Origin: Chitinophagaceae bacterium
Lineage (GTDB): Bacteria; Bacteroidota; Bacteroidia; Chitinophagales; Chitinophagaceae
Direction of reading: 5' to 3'
DNA length: 12,786 nucleotides
NCBI GenBank assembly: GCA_026785745.1
Contig: JAJAZO010000084.1
Span: forward strand, 1 to 12,786
The position numbers and the translations under genes are program-made. This document shows positions 1-8,212 of this stretch, one piece after another (position 1 is the first letter of the stretch; every line of letters starts with the position of its first letter). Under the pieces are notes generated by a model. The model was not told the origin of the DNA. It did no database searches and saw only the letters and a program-made list of their open reading frames with translations.

Positions 1-3000
1 CCGTAAGCCGGTCAAACTCTGTCAGCACCGCTTCTTCCACCAAATCAGTCAGTTCTTCAATCAGAAAAGACCCCTGGTTAGGATTTTCATTTTTAGCGGT
101 ACCCAACTCCCGGTTGATAATTAGTTGTATCGCCATTGCCCGTCTCACACTTTCTTCTGTTGGTGTTGTTATCGCCTCATCATACGCATTAGTGTGCAGG
201 GAATTACAGTTGTCATAAATAGCATACAATGCCTGCAACGTAGTTCTGATATCATTGAAATCAATTTCCTGTGCATGCAAACTTCTTCCAGATGTCTGAA
301 TATGATACTTCAGCATCTGACTGCGTTTGTTGGCTTTGTATTTATACTTCATGGCCTTTGCCCAAATGCGTCTTGCCACACGGCCTATTACACTGTACTC
401 CGGATCCATACCATTGCTGAAGAAGAATGAAAGATTGGGAGCAAAATCATCAACATTCATTCCACGGCTTAAATAATACTCTACGTAAGTAAAGCCATTG
501 GATAAGGTAAATGCTAATTGAGTAATTGGGTTAGCTCCTGCTTCTGCAATATGATAGCCACTGATAGATACAGAATAAAAATTCCTTACTTTCTCTTTTA
601 TAAAATATTCCTGCACATCGCCCATCAACTTCAACGCAAACTCTGTAGAGAAAATACAAGTATTTTGCGCCTGGTCTTCTTTTAAAATATCTGCCTGTAC
701 TGTTCCTCTAACCTGGGTTAATGCTTCTGCTTTTATTTTTTCGTACACTTCTTTTGGTAATACGTCTGCGCCAGACAAACCAAGTAAGCGTAAACCTAAA
801 CCATCATTACCGAGAGGCAAAGCCCCCCTGCCCCCCACTGGGGGGTTCTTGGCCCCCGAAAGATTTGGAAGATCTTTCGGGTGTATTGGCTTGTTATCTG
901 TACCAATATATCTTGGCAGATCATCAATGCTAAATTTCGATTCAATGATCTTATTTACTTCGTCTTTTAAATTATTAGCAAGAATATATTTTTCGCATTG
1001 CTGATCAATGGCCGCATTCATAAAGAAAGCCAATATCATCGGTGCCGGACCATTGATAGTCATAGAGACAGAAGTCTTCGGGTCGCACAGATCAAAACCA
1101 CTGTATAATTTTTTCGCATCATCTACTGTTGCAATACTTACACCACTGTTGCCCACCTTTCCATAAATATCCGGACGAGGATCGGGGTCTTCGCCATATA
1201 ATGTTACACTGTCAAACGCCGTTGATAATCGTTTAGCTGGTTGCTCCACACTTACATAATGAAACCTTCTGTTAGTCCTCTCTGGTCCACCTTCTCCGGC
1301 AAACATCCTTGTCGGATCTTCGCCTTCTCTTTTTAATGGGAACACACCAGCTGTAAAAGGAAAGCTACCCGGCACATTTTCCTGTGCCTCCCATTGTAAA
1401 ATATCGCCCCAGTCTTTATACTTAGGCAAAACTACTTTCGGAATATTTGTTCCGCTGAGGCTTTTTGTTACCATCGGTTGCCTAATCACTTTATCCCTCA
1501 CCGTGTATTCATAAAATTCTTTTTGGTATTGTTTTATTTTCTCCGGCCAGTTGGTAATTAGTTTGCGGCTCACGGGAGTAAGCTGGTCGGTATAAAAAGT
1601 AATTTGTTTTTCTATCTCTTCAACAACGACTGATGGAGCTTTAGACGTTGTCAGTGTTTCTTTTACGCCATGCAGTTGATATAATTTTGTAGCAATAGCC
1701 GCTTGTTCTTTTACCAACTGGTCATAGCCACGGTTATTCTCAGAAATTTCTGACAGGTAACGAACCCGGTTGGCCGGAATAACAGCTTGTGAAACTTTAG
1801 CTGTTTCTGAAAAATGATATTGTCCGAAGGTGGTTTTTGTTTTTGTTTCAATTTTTTTCAGCAACAGTTCAAACAAACGGTTCACTCCATCATCATTGAA
1901 TTTACTCGCCATCGTTCCAACGATGGGCAGGTCTTCATCCTTTGCGGTAAAGAGTTGGTGGTTTCTTTTGTATTGCTTTTTTACATCGGCCAAAGCATCC
2001 AATGCTCCGGCTTTATCAAACTTATTGATGCAAACAAGGTCTGCAAAATCAAGCATATTGATTTTTTCTAATTGCGAAGCTGCTCCATATTCCGGTGTCA
2101 TCACATACATACTAACGTCGCAATAATCCAATATAGAAGCATCGCTTTGCCCAACACCTGCTGATTCAAGAATGATAAAATCAAAACCAGCTGCTTTACA
2201 AATATCAATCGCTTCCTGCATGGCACTGCTTAGGGCTGTGTTATCATCCCTTGTCGCCAAACTTCTCATATAAGCCCTTGGATGAGAGATAGCATTCATT
2301 CTTATCCTGTCGCCTAATAATGCACCGCCTGTTTTTTTCTTTGATGGGTCAACAGAAATAACAGCAATTGTTTTAACGGTGAAATTGGTAAGATACCGTC
2401 TTACTATTTCATCTGTAACGGAAGATTTACCTGCACCACCTGTGCCCGTAATTCCCAATACAGGTATTGTTAATGCGTCAGACAATTTATAAGTATCCAA
2501 CACACCGTTCTCTGCATTCGTAATCTGTCTTGCTATTTTTCGTACATCTTTTACTTCGCCAAGTGTCATTGGGGCTTTATAATCACCTGCCCCGTTCAAT
2601 GAAATATCACATTGCTTTATCACATCCTCAATCATTCCTTCAAGCCCCATGTGCCGGCCATCATCCGGTGAATAAATCCGGGTAATGCCATATTTATGCA
2701 GTTCATCCACTTCATCTGGTAGAATTGTACCGCCACCGCCGCCAAATATTTTAATATGACCGCACTCATTTTCTTCCAATAAGTCTTTCATGTATTTAAA
2801 AAATTCCACATGGCCGCCCTGGTAACTGGTGATGGCAATTCCCTGTACATCTTCTTCAATAGCGGTTTCTACAATTTCTCTTACAGAACGATTGTGGCCC
2901 AAATGGATAATTTCTGCGCCTTTGCTTTGCATAATGCGGCGCATAATATTAATAGCAGCATCATGTCCATCAAAAAGGCTGGCCGCAGTAACAATTCTGA

Positions 3001-3025
3001 CTTTGTTGAAGGGGGTGTAACTCAT
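1..3025 (-). CDS. icmF: Fused acyl-CoA mutase, isobutyryl-CoA mutase type (IcmF), C-terminus cut by window edge
   Basis: Adenosylcobalamin-dependent carbon-skeleton mutase with its own G-protein chaperone; IcmF enzymes interconvert isobutyryl-CoA and n-butyryl-CoA in the cytosol. I read 1008 codons open to the window edge; the family is roughly 1100 residues, so about 100 are missing. The start is the ATG at 3025-3023, giving [20 protein letters not shown]. Seen: B12-binding domain (about 1-140) with DGHDAA around H21; MeaB/MeaI-like GTPase domain (about 160-420) with P-loop GTGGAGKS at 194-201; mutase domain (about 500 onward) with GNDGLGL, the [14 protein letters not shown] block and [11 protein letters not shown], all as I recall them in IcmF. 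This order (B12, GTPase, mutase) separates IcmF from plain methylmalonyl-CoA mutase. Odd: residues 709-735 (821-901) are an extra peptide encoded by two palindromic repeats, described separately. The frame continues through it without a stop. The exact substrate is inferred. Confidence 0.93.
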   Translation of the reverse strand, partial: MSYTPFNKVRIVTAASLFDGHDAAINIMRRIMQSKGAEIIHLGHNRSVREIVETAIEEDVQGIAITSYQGGHVEFFKYMKDLLEENECGHIKIFGGGGGTILPDEVDELHKYGITRIYSPDDGRHMGLEGMIEDVIKQCDISLNGAGDYKAPMTLGEVKDVRKIARQITNAENGVLDTYKLSDALTIPVLGITGTGGAGKSSVTDEIVRRYLTNFTVKTIAVISVDPSKKKTGGALLGDRIRMNAISHPRAYMRSLATRDDNTALSSAMQEAIDICKAAGFDFIILESAGVGQSDASILDYCDVSMYVMTPEYGAASQLEKINMLDFADLVCINKFDKAGALDALADVKKQYKRNHQLFTAKDEDLPIVGTMASKFNDDGVNRLFELLLKKIETKTKTTFGQYHFSETAKVSQAVIPANRVRYLSEISENNRGYDQLVKEQAAIATKLYQLHGVKETLTTSKAPSVVVEEIEKQITFYTDQLTPVSRKLITNWPEKIKQYQKEFYEYTVRDKVIRQPMVTKSLSGTNIPKVVLPKYKDWGDILQWEAQENVPGSFPFTAGVFPLKREGEDPTRMFAGEGGPERTNRRFHYVSVEQPAKRLSTAFDSVTLYGEDPDPRPDIYGKVGNSGVSIATVDDAKKLYSGFDLCDPKTSVSMTINGPAPMILAFFMNAAIDQQCEKYILANNLKDEVNKIIESKFSIDDLPRYIGTDNKPIHPKDLPNLSGAKNPPVGGRGALPLGNDGLGLRLLGLSGADVLPKEVYEKIKAEALTQVRGTVQADILKEDQAQNTCIFSTEFALKLMGDVQEYFIKEKVRNFYSVSISGYHIAEAGANPITQLAFTLSNGFTYVEYYLSRGMNVDDFAPNLSFFFSNGMDPEYSVIGRVARRIWAKAMKYKYKANKRSQMLKYHIQTSGRSLHAQEIDFNDIRTTLQALYAIYDNCNSLHTNAYDEAITTPTEESVRRAMAIQLIINRELGTAKNENPNQGSFLIEELTDLVEEAVLTEFDRLT
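821..901 (-). repeat. In-frame insertion of two palindromic elements inside icmF
   Basis: In the coding strand a CCCGAAAGAT...ATCTTTCGGG hairpin (10-bp arms 872-881 and 855-864, 7-nt loop) is followed at once by a C6-AGT-G6 hairpin (831-845) and then a second G6 run (823-828). The segment encodes about 27 residues (709-735) between RYIG and LPLGNDGLG. IcmF proteins, as I remember them, join those two motifs almost directly. Codon-by-codon reading shows an uninterrupted frame. The outer limits are estimated from that family comparison, not from a target-site duplication, which I could not find. Confidence 0.75.
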
Positions 3026-3041
3026 ATAATAAACAATTGCA

Positions 3042-3049
3042 CAAATTTA
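3042..3049 (-). promoter_or_regulatory. Putative Bacteroidota -7 box for icmF
   Basis: On the minus strand this reads TAAATTTG, an exact match to the Bacteroidota sigma-factor consensus TAnnTTTG. It would place the transcript start near 3035, about 10 nt before the icmF ATG. I see no clear TTG -33 element at the usual 17-20 nt spacing, so the call rests on the -7 box and its position. Confidence 0.5.
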
Positions 3050-3085
3050 GCTTAAAAAACTAATGCCCGTTAGCCGGTCAGTTCT

Positions 3086-3113
3086 TTGGATTGCAGCCGG
3101 TTAACTACATTTG
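3086..3113 (+). promoter_or_regulatory. Putative Bacteroidota promoter for amgK-rapZ
   Basis: TTG at 3086-3088 lies 17 nt upstream of TACATTTG at 3106-3113. This matches the Bacteroidota arrangement TTG-N17-20-TAnnTTTG. Transcription would then begin around 3118-3120, at or next to the ATG, so the mRNA would be leaderless or nearly so. It also argues against the in-frame TTG at 3091, which would lie upstream of the transcript start. Confidence 0.6.
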
Positions 3114-3117
3114 CCAA

Positions 3118-4602
3118 ATGCAGCACCTTGTAGCATCTATCACTTCTTTATATAAACAATGGAAAGGTATTGAGCCGACATTGGTGGATTTGCTGCCGCA
3201 AAGTGGTAGTGAACGTCGTTATTTCAGGCTTCACGGCAAAGATGTCTCAGTAATCGGCACTTATGGTGCTAATATACCCGAGAACGAAACGTTTATTTAT
3301 TTCTCCAGGCAATTCAAGGAAAAAAATCTTGCCGTACCGAAAATCCTGGCCATCAGCGAGGATAAAATGTTTTACCTGCAGGAAGATTTTGGAAACATTT
3401 CTTTATTAAACCATTTGGAAAAAGATGGTTTTACGGATAATGTATATGGTTTGTTCAAAAAAAGCCTGGAAGCATTAGTCACTTTGCAGGTAAACGGTGA
3501 TGAAGGGCTTGACTATAAAACCTATTGCCTCACCAGTACAGAATTTGGTAAGCAGGCCATTATGGCCGACTTGCTATACTTCAAATATTATTTTCTGGAT
3601 GCCCTGCGCAAGCCATACGATAAGCAAAAACTGATTGATGATTTTGAAGCACTGAGCAATTATCTTACACATACGGAATATAAATATTTTATGTTCCGTG
3701 ATTTTCAAAGTCGTAACATAATGGTAACCCCTCCTTCGGAGGGGCTTGGGGAGGCCGTTCATTTTATAGATTATCAGGGTGGCATGAAGGGTGCTCCGCA
3801 ATATGATGTGGCCTCAATACTATGGCAGGCCAGGGCTGGCTTACCAGATGAGTGGAAATATAGTTTACTAGAAGACTATATGAATACCCTCGAAAACATA
3901 TTGGGACATACTATTGACAGAAAAATTTTTCAAAGCCAGTACAATGGCTATGTACTGCTGCGTATATTACAGGTATTAGGTGCGTACGGCTTCCGGGGTT
4001 TGTTTGAACGTAAAGCCCAGTTTCTTACCAGCATCCCCCTGGCATTAAGAAATCTCCGGGATTTTTTTCAAAATCAAAGACTGGGTATTTCTGTTCCTGA
4101 ATTTAAAAAGGTACTTGATATGTGTGTAGCGGATGAAATAATTCAGCAATTCACCCCTACACAGGCTACCGAACAAACACCTTTAAAAATTAAAATATGC
4201 AGCTTCTCCTATCGCAAACAATTACCAGACGATAATAGTGGTAATGGCGGCGGGTTTGTTTTCGATTGCCGTGGCATTTTAAATCCCGGCCGTATAGACA
4301 GTATGAAAACACAAACAGGCAGGGATAAAGAAGTAAAAGATTTTCTGGAGCAGCAAACCAAAATGCCTGAATTTCTCAATAGTATTTTTGATATTGTTGA
4401 TATATCAGTTGAAGAATATATTAATAGAGGATTTGAAAGCCTGATGGTTAGTTTTGGCTGCACCGGTGGACAACACCGCAGTGTATATGCTGCTGATGCA
4501 ATGGCAAGTCATTTGAAAAATAAATTCAAAGTGAAGATTGAATTGAAACATTTTGTGCAAGATGAAAGGAACTGGTTAAATCCGCTACCGGAAAAAAAAT
4601 AA
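3118..4602 (+). CDS. AmgK-like anomeric sugar kinase fused to a RapZ C-terminal domain
   Basis: Predicted cytosolic kinase of 494 residues. Residues 1-330 are an APH/choline-kinase-like fold resembling AmgK, which phosphorylates MurNAc/GlcNAc at C1: substrate-loop SGSERRYFRL (29-38), catalytic-loop FRDFQSRN (193-200, D195, N200) and metal-binding FIDYQ (216-220, D218). Residues 357-480 match the RapZ C-terminal domain: FVFDCRGILNPG, TGRDKEVKDFLEQQ and the signature GCTGGQHRSVY (447-457). The usual RapZ P-loop ATPase is absent; the kinase takes its place. The His before Arg-Asp in the AmgK loop (HRD) is Phe here (F193). Start chosen at the ATG at 3118 because the promoter -7 box ends just before it. 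A palindromic repeat adds residues about 203-213. A MurU-like gene follows 84 nt downstream, supporting a role in cell-wall sugar recycling. Function is inferred from motifs and context. Confidence 0.85.
   Translation: MQHLVASITSLYKQWKGIEPTLVDLLPQSGSERRYFRLHGKDVSVIGTYGANIPENETFIYFSRQFKEKNLAVPKILAISEDKMFYLQEDFGNISLLNHLEKDGFTDNVYGLFKKSLEALVTLQVNGDEGLDYKTYCLTSTEFGKQAIMADLLYFKYYFLDALRKPYDKQKLIDDFEALSNYLTHTEYKYFMFRDFQSRNIMVTPPSEGLGEAVHFIDYQGGMKGAPQYDVASILWQARAGLPDEWKYSLLEDYMNTLENILGHTIDRKIFQSQYNGYVLLRILQVLGAYGFRGLFERKAQFLTSIPLALRNLRDFFQNQRLGISVPEFKKVLDMCVADEIIQQFTPTQATEQTPLKIKICSFSYRKQLPDDNSGNGGGFVFDCRGILNPGRIDSMKTQTGRDKEVKDFLEQQTKMPEFLNSIFDIVDISVEEYINRGFESLMVSFGCTGGQHRSVYAADAMASHLKNKFKVKIELKHFVQDERNWLNPLPEKK
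3727..3756 (+). repeat. In-frame palindromic element inside the kinase domain
   Basis: CCCCTCC (3728-3734), loop TTC, GGAGGGG (3738-3744), then a second G-rich arm GGGGAGG (3748-3754). It encodes TPPSEGLGEA (204-213), placed between the catalytic loop (RDFQSRNIMV) and the metal-binding FIDYQ, where related kinases usually have a short beta-turn. The architecture, orientation and reading phase match the elements in icmF and murU. Confidence 0.75.
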
Positions 4603-4677
4603 ACCACGGTGGCACAAAGGCACAGAGTAACACAAAGGATACTCCTTGAAACTCCCTGCCTCCCTGTCTCTGTGGTT
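4602..4677 (+). repeat. Intergenic repeat with imperfect terminal inverted repeats
   Basis: Begins AACCACGGTGGCACAAAGG and ends CTCTGTGGTT, so the ends form an imperfect inverted repeat beginning AACCAC. Its left end overlaps the last base of the kinase stop codon, and it fills most of the 84-nt gap before murU. Direct-purine blocks of the cacaaagg/cacagag kind are, as I recall, widespread intergenic repeats in Bacteroidota. No coding potential. It may form a hairpin in the kinase-murU transcript. Confidence 0.55.
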
Positions 4678-4686
4678 CAATAAAAT

Positions 4687-5433
4687 ATGCAAACAATGAT
4701 ATTCAGTGCCGGACTCGGCACAAGATTTAAACCATGGACAGATAAACATCCAAAGCCCTTGGCATTGGTGAACGGAAAGACCCTTTTACAAAGAAATATT
4801 GAATACCTGCAGCAATACGGAATAAAGGACGTTATTGTAAACGTTCATCATTTTGCTGAACAGGTAGAAGATGCGATTGTAGAAAATGATGGTTGGAGCA
4901 GTGATCTTTTAGTAAGCGACGAAAGAGATGAGCTACTCGATACAGGTGGCGGTTTATTAAAAGCAAAAGACCTGTTTAATCCCGGTGAAAGATTTATTAC
5001 CTGCAACGTAGATATTCTTACCAACCTTGACATCAGCAAATTGCTGGCTTTTCATGAAAAAAATAAAGCCTTAATTTCTTTTGGTGTTACCGACCGCAAA
5101 ACATCCCGGTATCTTTTGTTTGATGAAAGTAGCCGTCTTTGTGGTTGGAGAAATACGAAAACAGGGGAAGAAAAAATTTCCATTCCCCTCTCCCTTACGG
5201 TAGAGGGGTTAGGGGTGAGGTTTGAAAAGGCGTACAGCTGTGTAGTTGTTTTTGAGTACGATATTTTCAGGTTGATGGAAGAAAATAATTTTACCGGCAA
5301 GTTTTCATTAATAGATGTTTATCTCAAATTGGCTGCTGAGCACCGCATCATGGGTTATGACCATACCGGTGATAAGTGGGTGGATGTAGGCAAACCGGAA
5401 TCAGTTGCTGTAGCCGAATCGCTTTTTCTATAA
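4687..5433 (+). CDS. murU: MurU-like sugar-1-phosphate nucleotidyltransferase
   Basis: Left-handed parallel NTP-transferase fold protein, 248 residues, close to the usual size for MurU, which makes UDP-MurNAc from MurNAc-1-phosphate and UTP in the cytosol. Seen: nucleotide-binding loop AGLGTRFKPWTDKHPKPL (8-25, with R13 and K24), substrate loop DTGGGLLKA (85-93), metal-binding NVD (D109) and C-terminal WVDVGKPE (231-238). Start is the ATG at 4687, directly after the intergenic repeat; no separate promoter is evident, so co-transcription with the upstream AmgK-like gene is likely. That pairing is the reason to prefer MurU over other sugar nucleotidyltransferases (for example HddC or RmlA-like enzymes), since AmgK and MurU work in sequence in peptidoglycan recycling. 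A palindromic element inserts residues about 165-178, and the stop codon lies within the left arm of a long palindrome. Confidence 0.8.
   Translation: MQTMIFSAGLGTRFKPWTDKHPKPLALVNGKTLLQRNIEYLQQYGIKDVIVNVHHFAEQVEDAIVENDGWSSDLLVSDERDELLDTGGGLLKAKDLFNPGERFITCNVDILTNLDISKLLAFHEKNKALISFGVTDRKTSRYLLFDESSRLCGWRNTKTGEEKISIPLSLTVEGLGVRFEKAYSCVVVFEYDIFRLMEENNFTGKFSLIDVYLKLAAEHRIMGYDHTGDKWVDVGKPESVAVAESLFL
5182..5220 (+). repeat. In-frame palindromic element inside murU
   Basis: CCCCTCT (5185-5191), a 10-nt loop, AGAGGGG (5202-5208), then a further G-rich arm AGGGGTGAGG (5211-5220). It encodes IPLSLTVEGLGVR (166-178) between the conserved WRNTKTGEEKI stretch and FEKAYS, the beginning of the next predicted strand. 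The third-arm layout and the encoded E-G-L-G match the element in the upstream kinase gene. Confidence 0.75.
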
Positions 5434-5475
5434 GAAAGGGTGCCACGGTTTAAAACCGTGGCACCCTTTCTTATA
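5429..5475. repeat. Perfect 47-nt palindrome over the murU stop codon
   Basis: Arms 5429-5451 and 5453-5475 are exact reverse complements (23 bp) around a single central A. The core is GGTGCCACGGTTT/AAACCGTGGCACC. The murU TAA (5431-5433) is inside the left arm. There is no U-run after either arm, so it is not a classic intrinsic terminator, but as RNA it would be a very stable hairpin able to stabilise the murU 3' end or block read-through into the peptidase gene. It may be a mobile-repeat copy. Confidence 0.85.
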
Positions 5476-5555
5476 AGGTATTGCAAATACCCTTTCAACG
5501 GTAGCCGGTTTGTGGCCATTTACATTATCTTTCAAGCCTCAAACACACATACTTT

Positions 5556-7511
5556 ATGAAGAAATCAGTTCTCAGCATTGCAGGTTTATTTATGTTCATC
5601 AGTTTGTTTGCACAATCCAACTATGATAACAAAGAAGCCTTTAATCCACAATTTTATCCTTACCCCGGTAATGATTATCGCAGTGCAAGTGGCGAACCCG
5701 GACCAAAGTACTGGCAAAACCGGGCAGATTATAAAATCAATTGCACCCTTGATACAGCAAAAAACAGTGTAAGCGGCGATGTAGAAATTAATTACACTAA
5801 CAATAGCCCGGATAATTTAAAATTTCTCTGGCTGCAATTAGACCAGAATATTTATAAAAAAGATTCCCGTGCCTCGGCCACCACCACAGAAGCCGGTGGA
5901 AGATGGGCCAATGCAAAATTTACCGAAGGTGATATTATCAAATCCATATTTGTTGATTACAATGGTAAAACATTTACACCCAAATTCAATGTATCGGATA
6001 CAAGAATGCAGGTGTGGTTGCAGGATGCATTGAAATCTGCCGGTGGAAAAATAAAGCTGACCATCAAATTCGAATTTACTGTTCCTGAATATGGCACCGA
6101 CCGTATGGGAAGATTAAAAACAAAAAATGGACAGGTGTATGAAGTAGCACAATGGTTTCCCCGCCTGGCAGTGTATGATGATATACAGGGATGGAATACT
6201 TTACCGTACCTCGGTGCAGGAGAGTTTTATCTTGAATATGGCGATATTGATTTTACTGTTACCGCCCCTTCCAATTTAATTGTTGTTGGCTCGGGTGAGT
6301 TAACGAATCCGCAGGAATGTTACACCACCGAACAAATGACCCGTTGGGCTGCTGCAAAGAACAGTGATAAAACAGTAATCATTCGTAGTGATAAAGAAGT
6401 AACAGACCCTAACTCAAGACCCAAACAACCCAACTGCACCTGGAAATTTAAAATTACCAATACAAGAGATGTGGCCTGGGCGGCGAGCAAAGCATTTGTA
6501 CAGGATGCAGCAAAAATCAATTTACCCAGTGGTAAAAAATCAATGGCCATCAGTGTGTATCCTGTTGAGAGTATTACAAAAGATGGTTGGCAGCGATCTA
6601 CTGAAATGGTAAAAGGTTCTATCGAACATTATTCCAACAAATGGTTTGAGTATCCTTATCCTGCTGCTACCAATGTAGCAGGTATTGTGGGTGGCATGGA
6701 ATATCCCGGTATAGTTTTCTGTAGTCATGGCGATTCAGGTGCCGGTTTGTGGGGAGTAACAGATCATGAATTTGGCCACACCTGGTTCCCGATGATTGTT
6801 GGCAGTAATGAAAGAAAATATGCCTGGATGGATGAAGGCTTCAATACTTTTATCAATGGCCTTTCAACCGAAGCCTTTAATAAAGGTGAATTTAAAGAAG
6901 CCAGTTTCTTTGGCGATCCTAATTCACCCTTCATGGTGAAATATACGTTTGGAGAAAAAATGGATGGCCTGTATAACGTTCCTGAAGTAATACAGCAGGA
7001 TAACCTGGGTGTAGCCGCTTATATGAAACCTGCAATGATGCTGGATGCTCTTCGCAATGTAGTGTTGGGCAAAGACCGTTTTGATGCAGCCTTCCGGGAA
7101 TATGTAAGCCGCTGGGCTTTCAAACATCCTACACCGTGGGATTTCTTTCATACCATTGAAAATGTTTCGGGTGAAGACCTTAGTTGGTTTTGGCGGGCAT
7201 GGGTTCTTAATACCTGGAAACTGGACCAAACTGTAAAAGAAGTAAAGTATGTGGATGAAAAACCAGCCAGTGGTGCTGAAATAACTATTGAGAATTTAGA
7301 AAAAATGGTAATGCCTGTTACGGTGTTAATAAAAGAAGTCAATGGTAAAGAACACAGAATTAATCTGCCGGTAGAAGTATGGCAACGTGGTGCCGAATGG
7401 ACATTTGGTGTACCCACCACCAGCGAAATAAAAGAAGTGAAACTGGACCCCGATAAAAAATTACCCGAATGGAACCGGGATAATAATACCTGGAAGAAAA
7501 AAGGATTTTAA
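5556..7511 (+). CDS. Secreted M1-family metallopeptidase
   Basis: Zinc metallopeptidase of the M1 (aminopeptidase N-like) family, 651 residues, expected in the periplasm or outside the cell. An N-terminal signal peptide is clear: MKKS, a hydrophobic stretch to about residue 18, and a likely cleavage LFA|QSN near residue 19. Zinc site: HEFGH at 404-408 (H404, E405, H408) and E427 in WMDEGFN, with the exact 18-residue gap of M1 enzymes. The exopeptidase motif appears as GGMEYP (379-384) instead of GAMEN, as in many divergent M1 proteins. The N-terminal beta-rich region (about 50-300) fits the M1 saddle domain. No T9SS sorting tail is present at the C-terminus. Start is the ATG at 5556, which gives an intact signal peptide. 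It stands alone, with a long palindrome upstream and a terminator downstream. Substrate is unknown. Confidence 0.92.
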   Translation: MKKSVLSIAGLFMFISLFAQSNYDNKEAFNPQFYPYPGNDYRSASGEPGPKYWQNRADYKINCTLDTAKNSVSGDVEINYTNNSPDNLKFLWLQLDQNIYKKDSRASATTTEAGGRWANAKFTEGDIIKSIFVDYNGKTFTPKFNVSDTRMQVWLQDALKSAGGKIKLTIKFEFTVPEYGTDRMGRLKTKNGQVYEVAQWFPRLAVYDDIQGWNTLPYLGAGEFYLEYGDIDFTVTAPSNLIVVGSGELTNPQECYTTEQMTRWAAAKNSDKTVIIRSDKEVTDPNSRPKQPNCTWKFKITNTRDVAWAASKAFVQDAAKINLPSGKKSMAISVYPVESITKDGWQRSTEMVKGSIEHYSNKWFEYPYPAATNVAGIVGGMEYPGIVFCSHGDSGAGLWGVTDHEFGHTWFPMIVGSNERKYAWMDEGFNTFINGLSTEAFNKGEFKEASFFGDPNSPFMVKYTFGEKMDGLYNVPEVIQQDNLGVAAYMKPAMMLDALRNVVLGKDRFDAAFREYVSRWAFKHPTPWDFFHTIENVSGEDLSWFWRAWVLNTWKLDQTVKEVKYVDEKPASGAEITIENLEKMVMPVTVLIKEVNGKEHRINLPVEVWQRGAEWTFGVPTTSEIKEVKLDPDKKLPEWNRDNNTWKKKGF

Positions 7512-7516
7512 TTAAG

Positions 7517-7545
7517 AGGCCCTTCGTGAAATCGAGGGGTTTTTT
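7517..7545 (+). terminator. Rho-independent terminator after the M1 peptidase
   Basis: CCCTTCG (7520-7526), loop TGAAAT, CGAGGGG (7533-7539), followed directly by six T. It has seven pairs, one of them a wobble. It lies a few bases after the peptidase stop codon. Confidence 0.85.
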
Positions 7546-7648
7546 GATTTATAGACTTCTAGTAATAATCAATTAAATTTGAAATAAGTCGCTTTGAAAA
7601 CAAACATACTACCTGCATCGCCGGTGAGCAACATTAAAATATCTTTCG

Positions 7649-8212
7649 ATGATAGACTATGTTACATCAGAAACTAAAGAAGATTTATCAGGAATCTTAG
7701 CCTTACAAAAAATTAATCTGTCGGAATCTTTAACTAAAGAAGAAATAAAAAGCCAGGGTTTTGTAACGGTCGTTCACAATTATGACCAGCTTAAAAAGCT
7801 TAATGATATTGAAAAATTTATAATTGCAAAAGATAAAAACAAAATTATTGCATACCTGCTTGCAATGACTGAGCAATCAAAATCAGAATTACCTGTTCTT
7901 ATTCCAATGTTTGATACGTTTAACAGCATCTTATTTAAAGGTAAAATAATTGCAAGCTATAATTATATTGTTGTGGGTCAGGTTTGTGTTGCCAAACAAT
8001 ACAGAGGTCAGGGAATTTTGGACAACTGTTATACTGCCTATAAAAATCACTTTAAAGGAAAATATGATTTTGCAATAACAGAAATTGATGCAAATAATTT
8101 GCGTTCGTTAAATGCACATAAAAGGATAGGCTTTACAGAAATCTACCGGTATTTTTCATCAGATAATACTGAATGGTGTATAGTTCTTTGGAACTGGGGA
8201 AAAGAGGGCTAA
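7649..8212 (+). CDS. GNAT-family N-acetyltransferase
   Basis: Acetyl-CoA-dependent N-acetyltransferase of 187 residues, probably cytosolic. The GNAT acetyl-CoA loop is visible as QVCVAKQYRGQGI (111-123; Q117, R119, G120, G122), followed by the typical C-terminal motif LNAHKRIGFTEI (154-165). The N-terminal half (1-100) is less typical and probably carries the acceptor specificity, which I cannot assign. Start is the ATG at 7649; no convincing ribosome-binding or promoter sequence sits at a usable distance. The gene is noticeably more A/T-rich than the icmF-murU block, with many AAA and ATT codons, which could hint at separate acquisition, but I have not measured it. No antitoxin-like small gene precedes it, so a GNAT toxin role is not supported. 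Confidence 0.85.
   Translation: MIDYVTSETKEDLSGILALQKINLSESLTKEEIKSQGFVTVVHNYDQLKKLNDIEKFIIAKDKNKIIAYLLAMTEQSKSELPVLIPMFDTFNSILFKGKIIASYNYIVVGQVCVAKQYRGQGILDNCYTAYKNHFKGKYDFAITEIDANNLRSLNAHKRIGFTEIYRYFSSDNTEWCIVLWNWGKEG

Noticed and set aside
811..890. Possible frameshift in icmF at the GC-rich repeats
   Set aside because: Codon-by-codon reading keeps the mutase frame on both sides with no stop, so the repeat is an in-frame insert and not a break.
125..3055. Several plus-strand open frames opposite icmF (for example 125-430, 1814-2071, 2810-3055)
   Set aside because: They lie wholly or almost wholly opposite a gene with clear family motifs across its length and show no recognisable protein features themselves.
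3091..3117. Upstream TTG start for the kinase
   Set aside because: It falls within the predicted promoter; the ATG at 3118 fits the promoter position and gives a normal N-terminus.
5526..5533. TATCTTTC as a -7 box for the M1 peptidase
   Set aside because: One mismatch from consensus and the nearest TTG is only 13 nt upstream; plausible but too weak to list.
7640..7647. TATCTTTC as a -7 box for the GNAT gene
   Set aside because: It ends one base before the ATG, so transcription would begin inside the gene, and no TTG lies at the right spacing.
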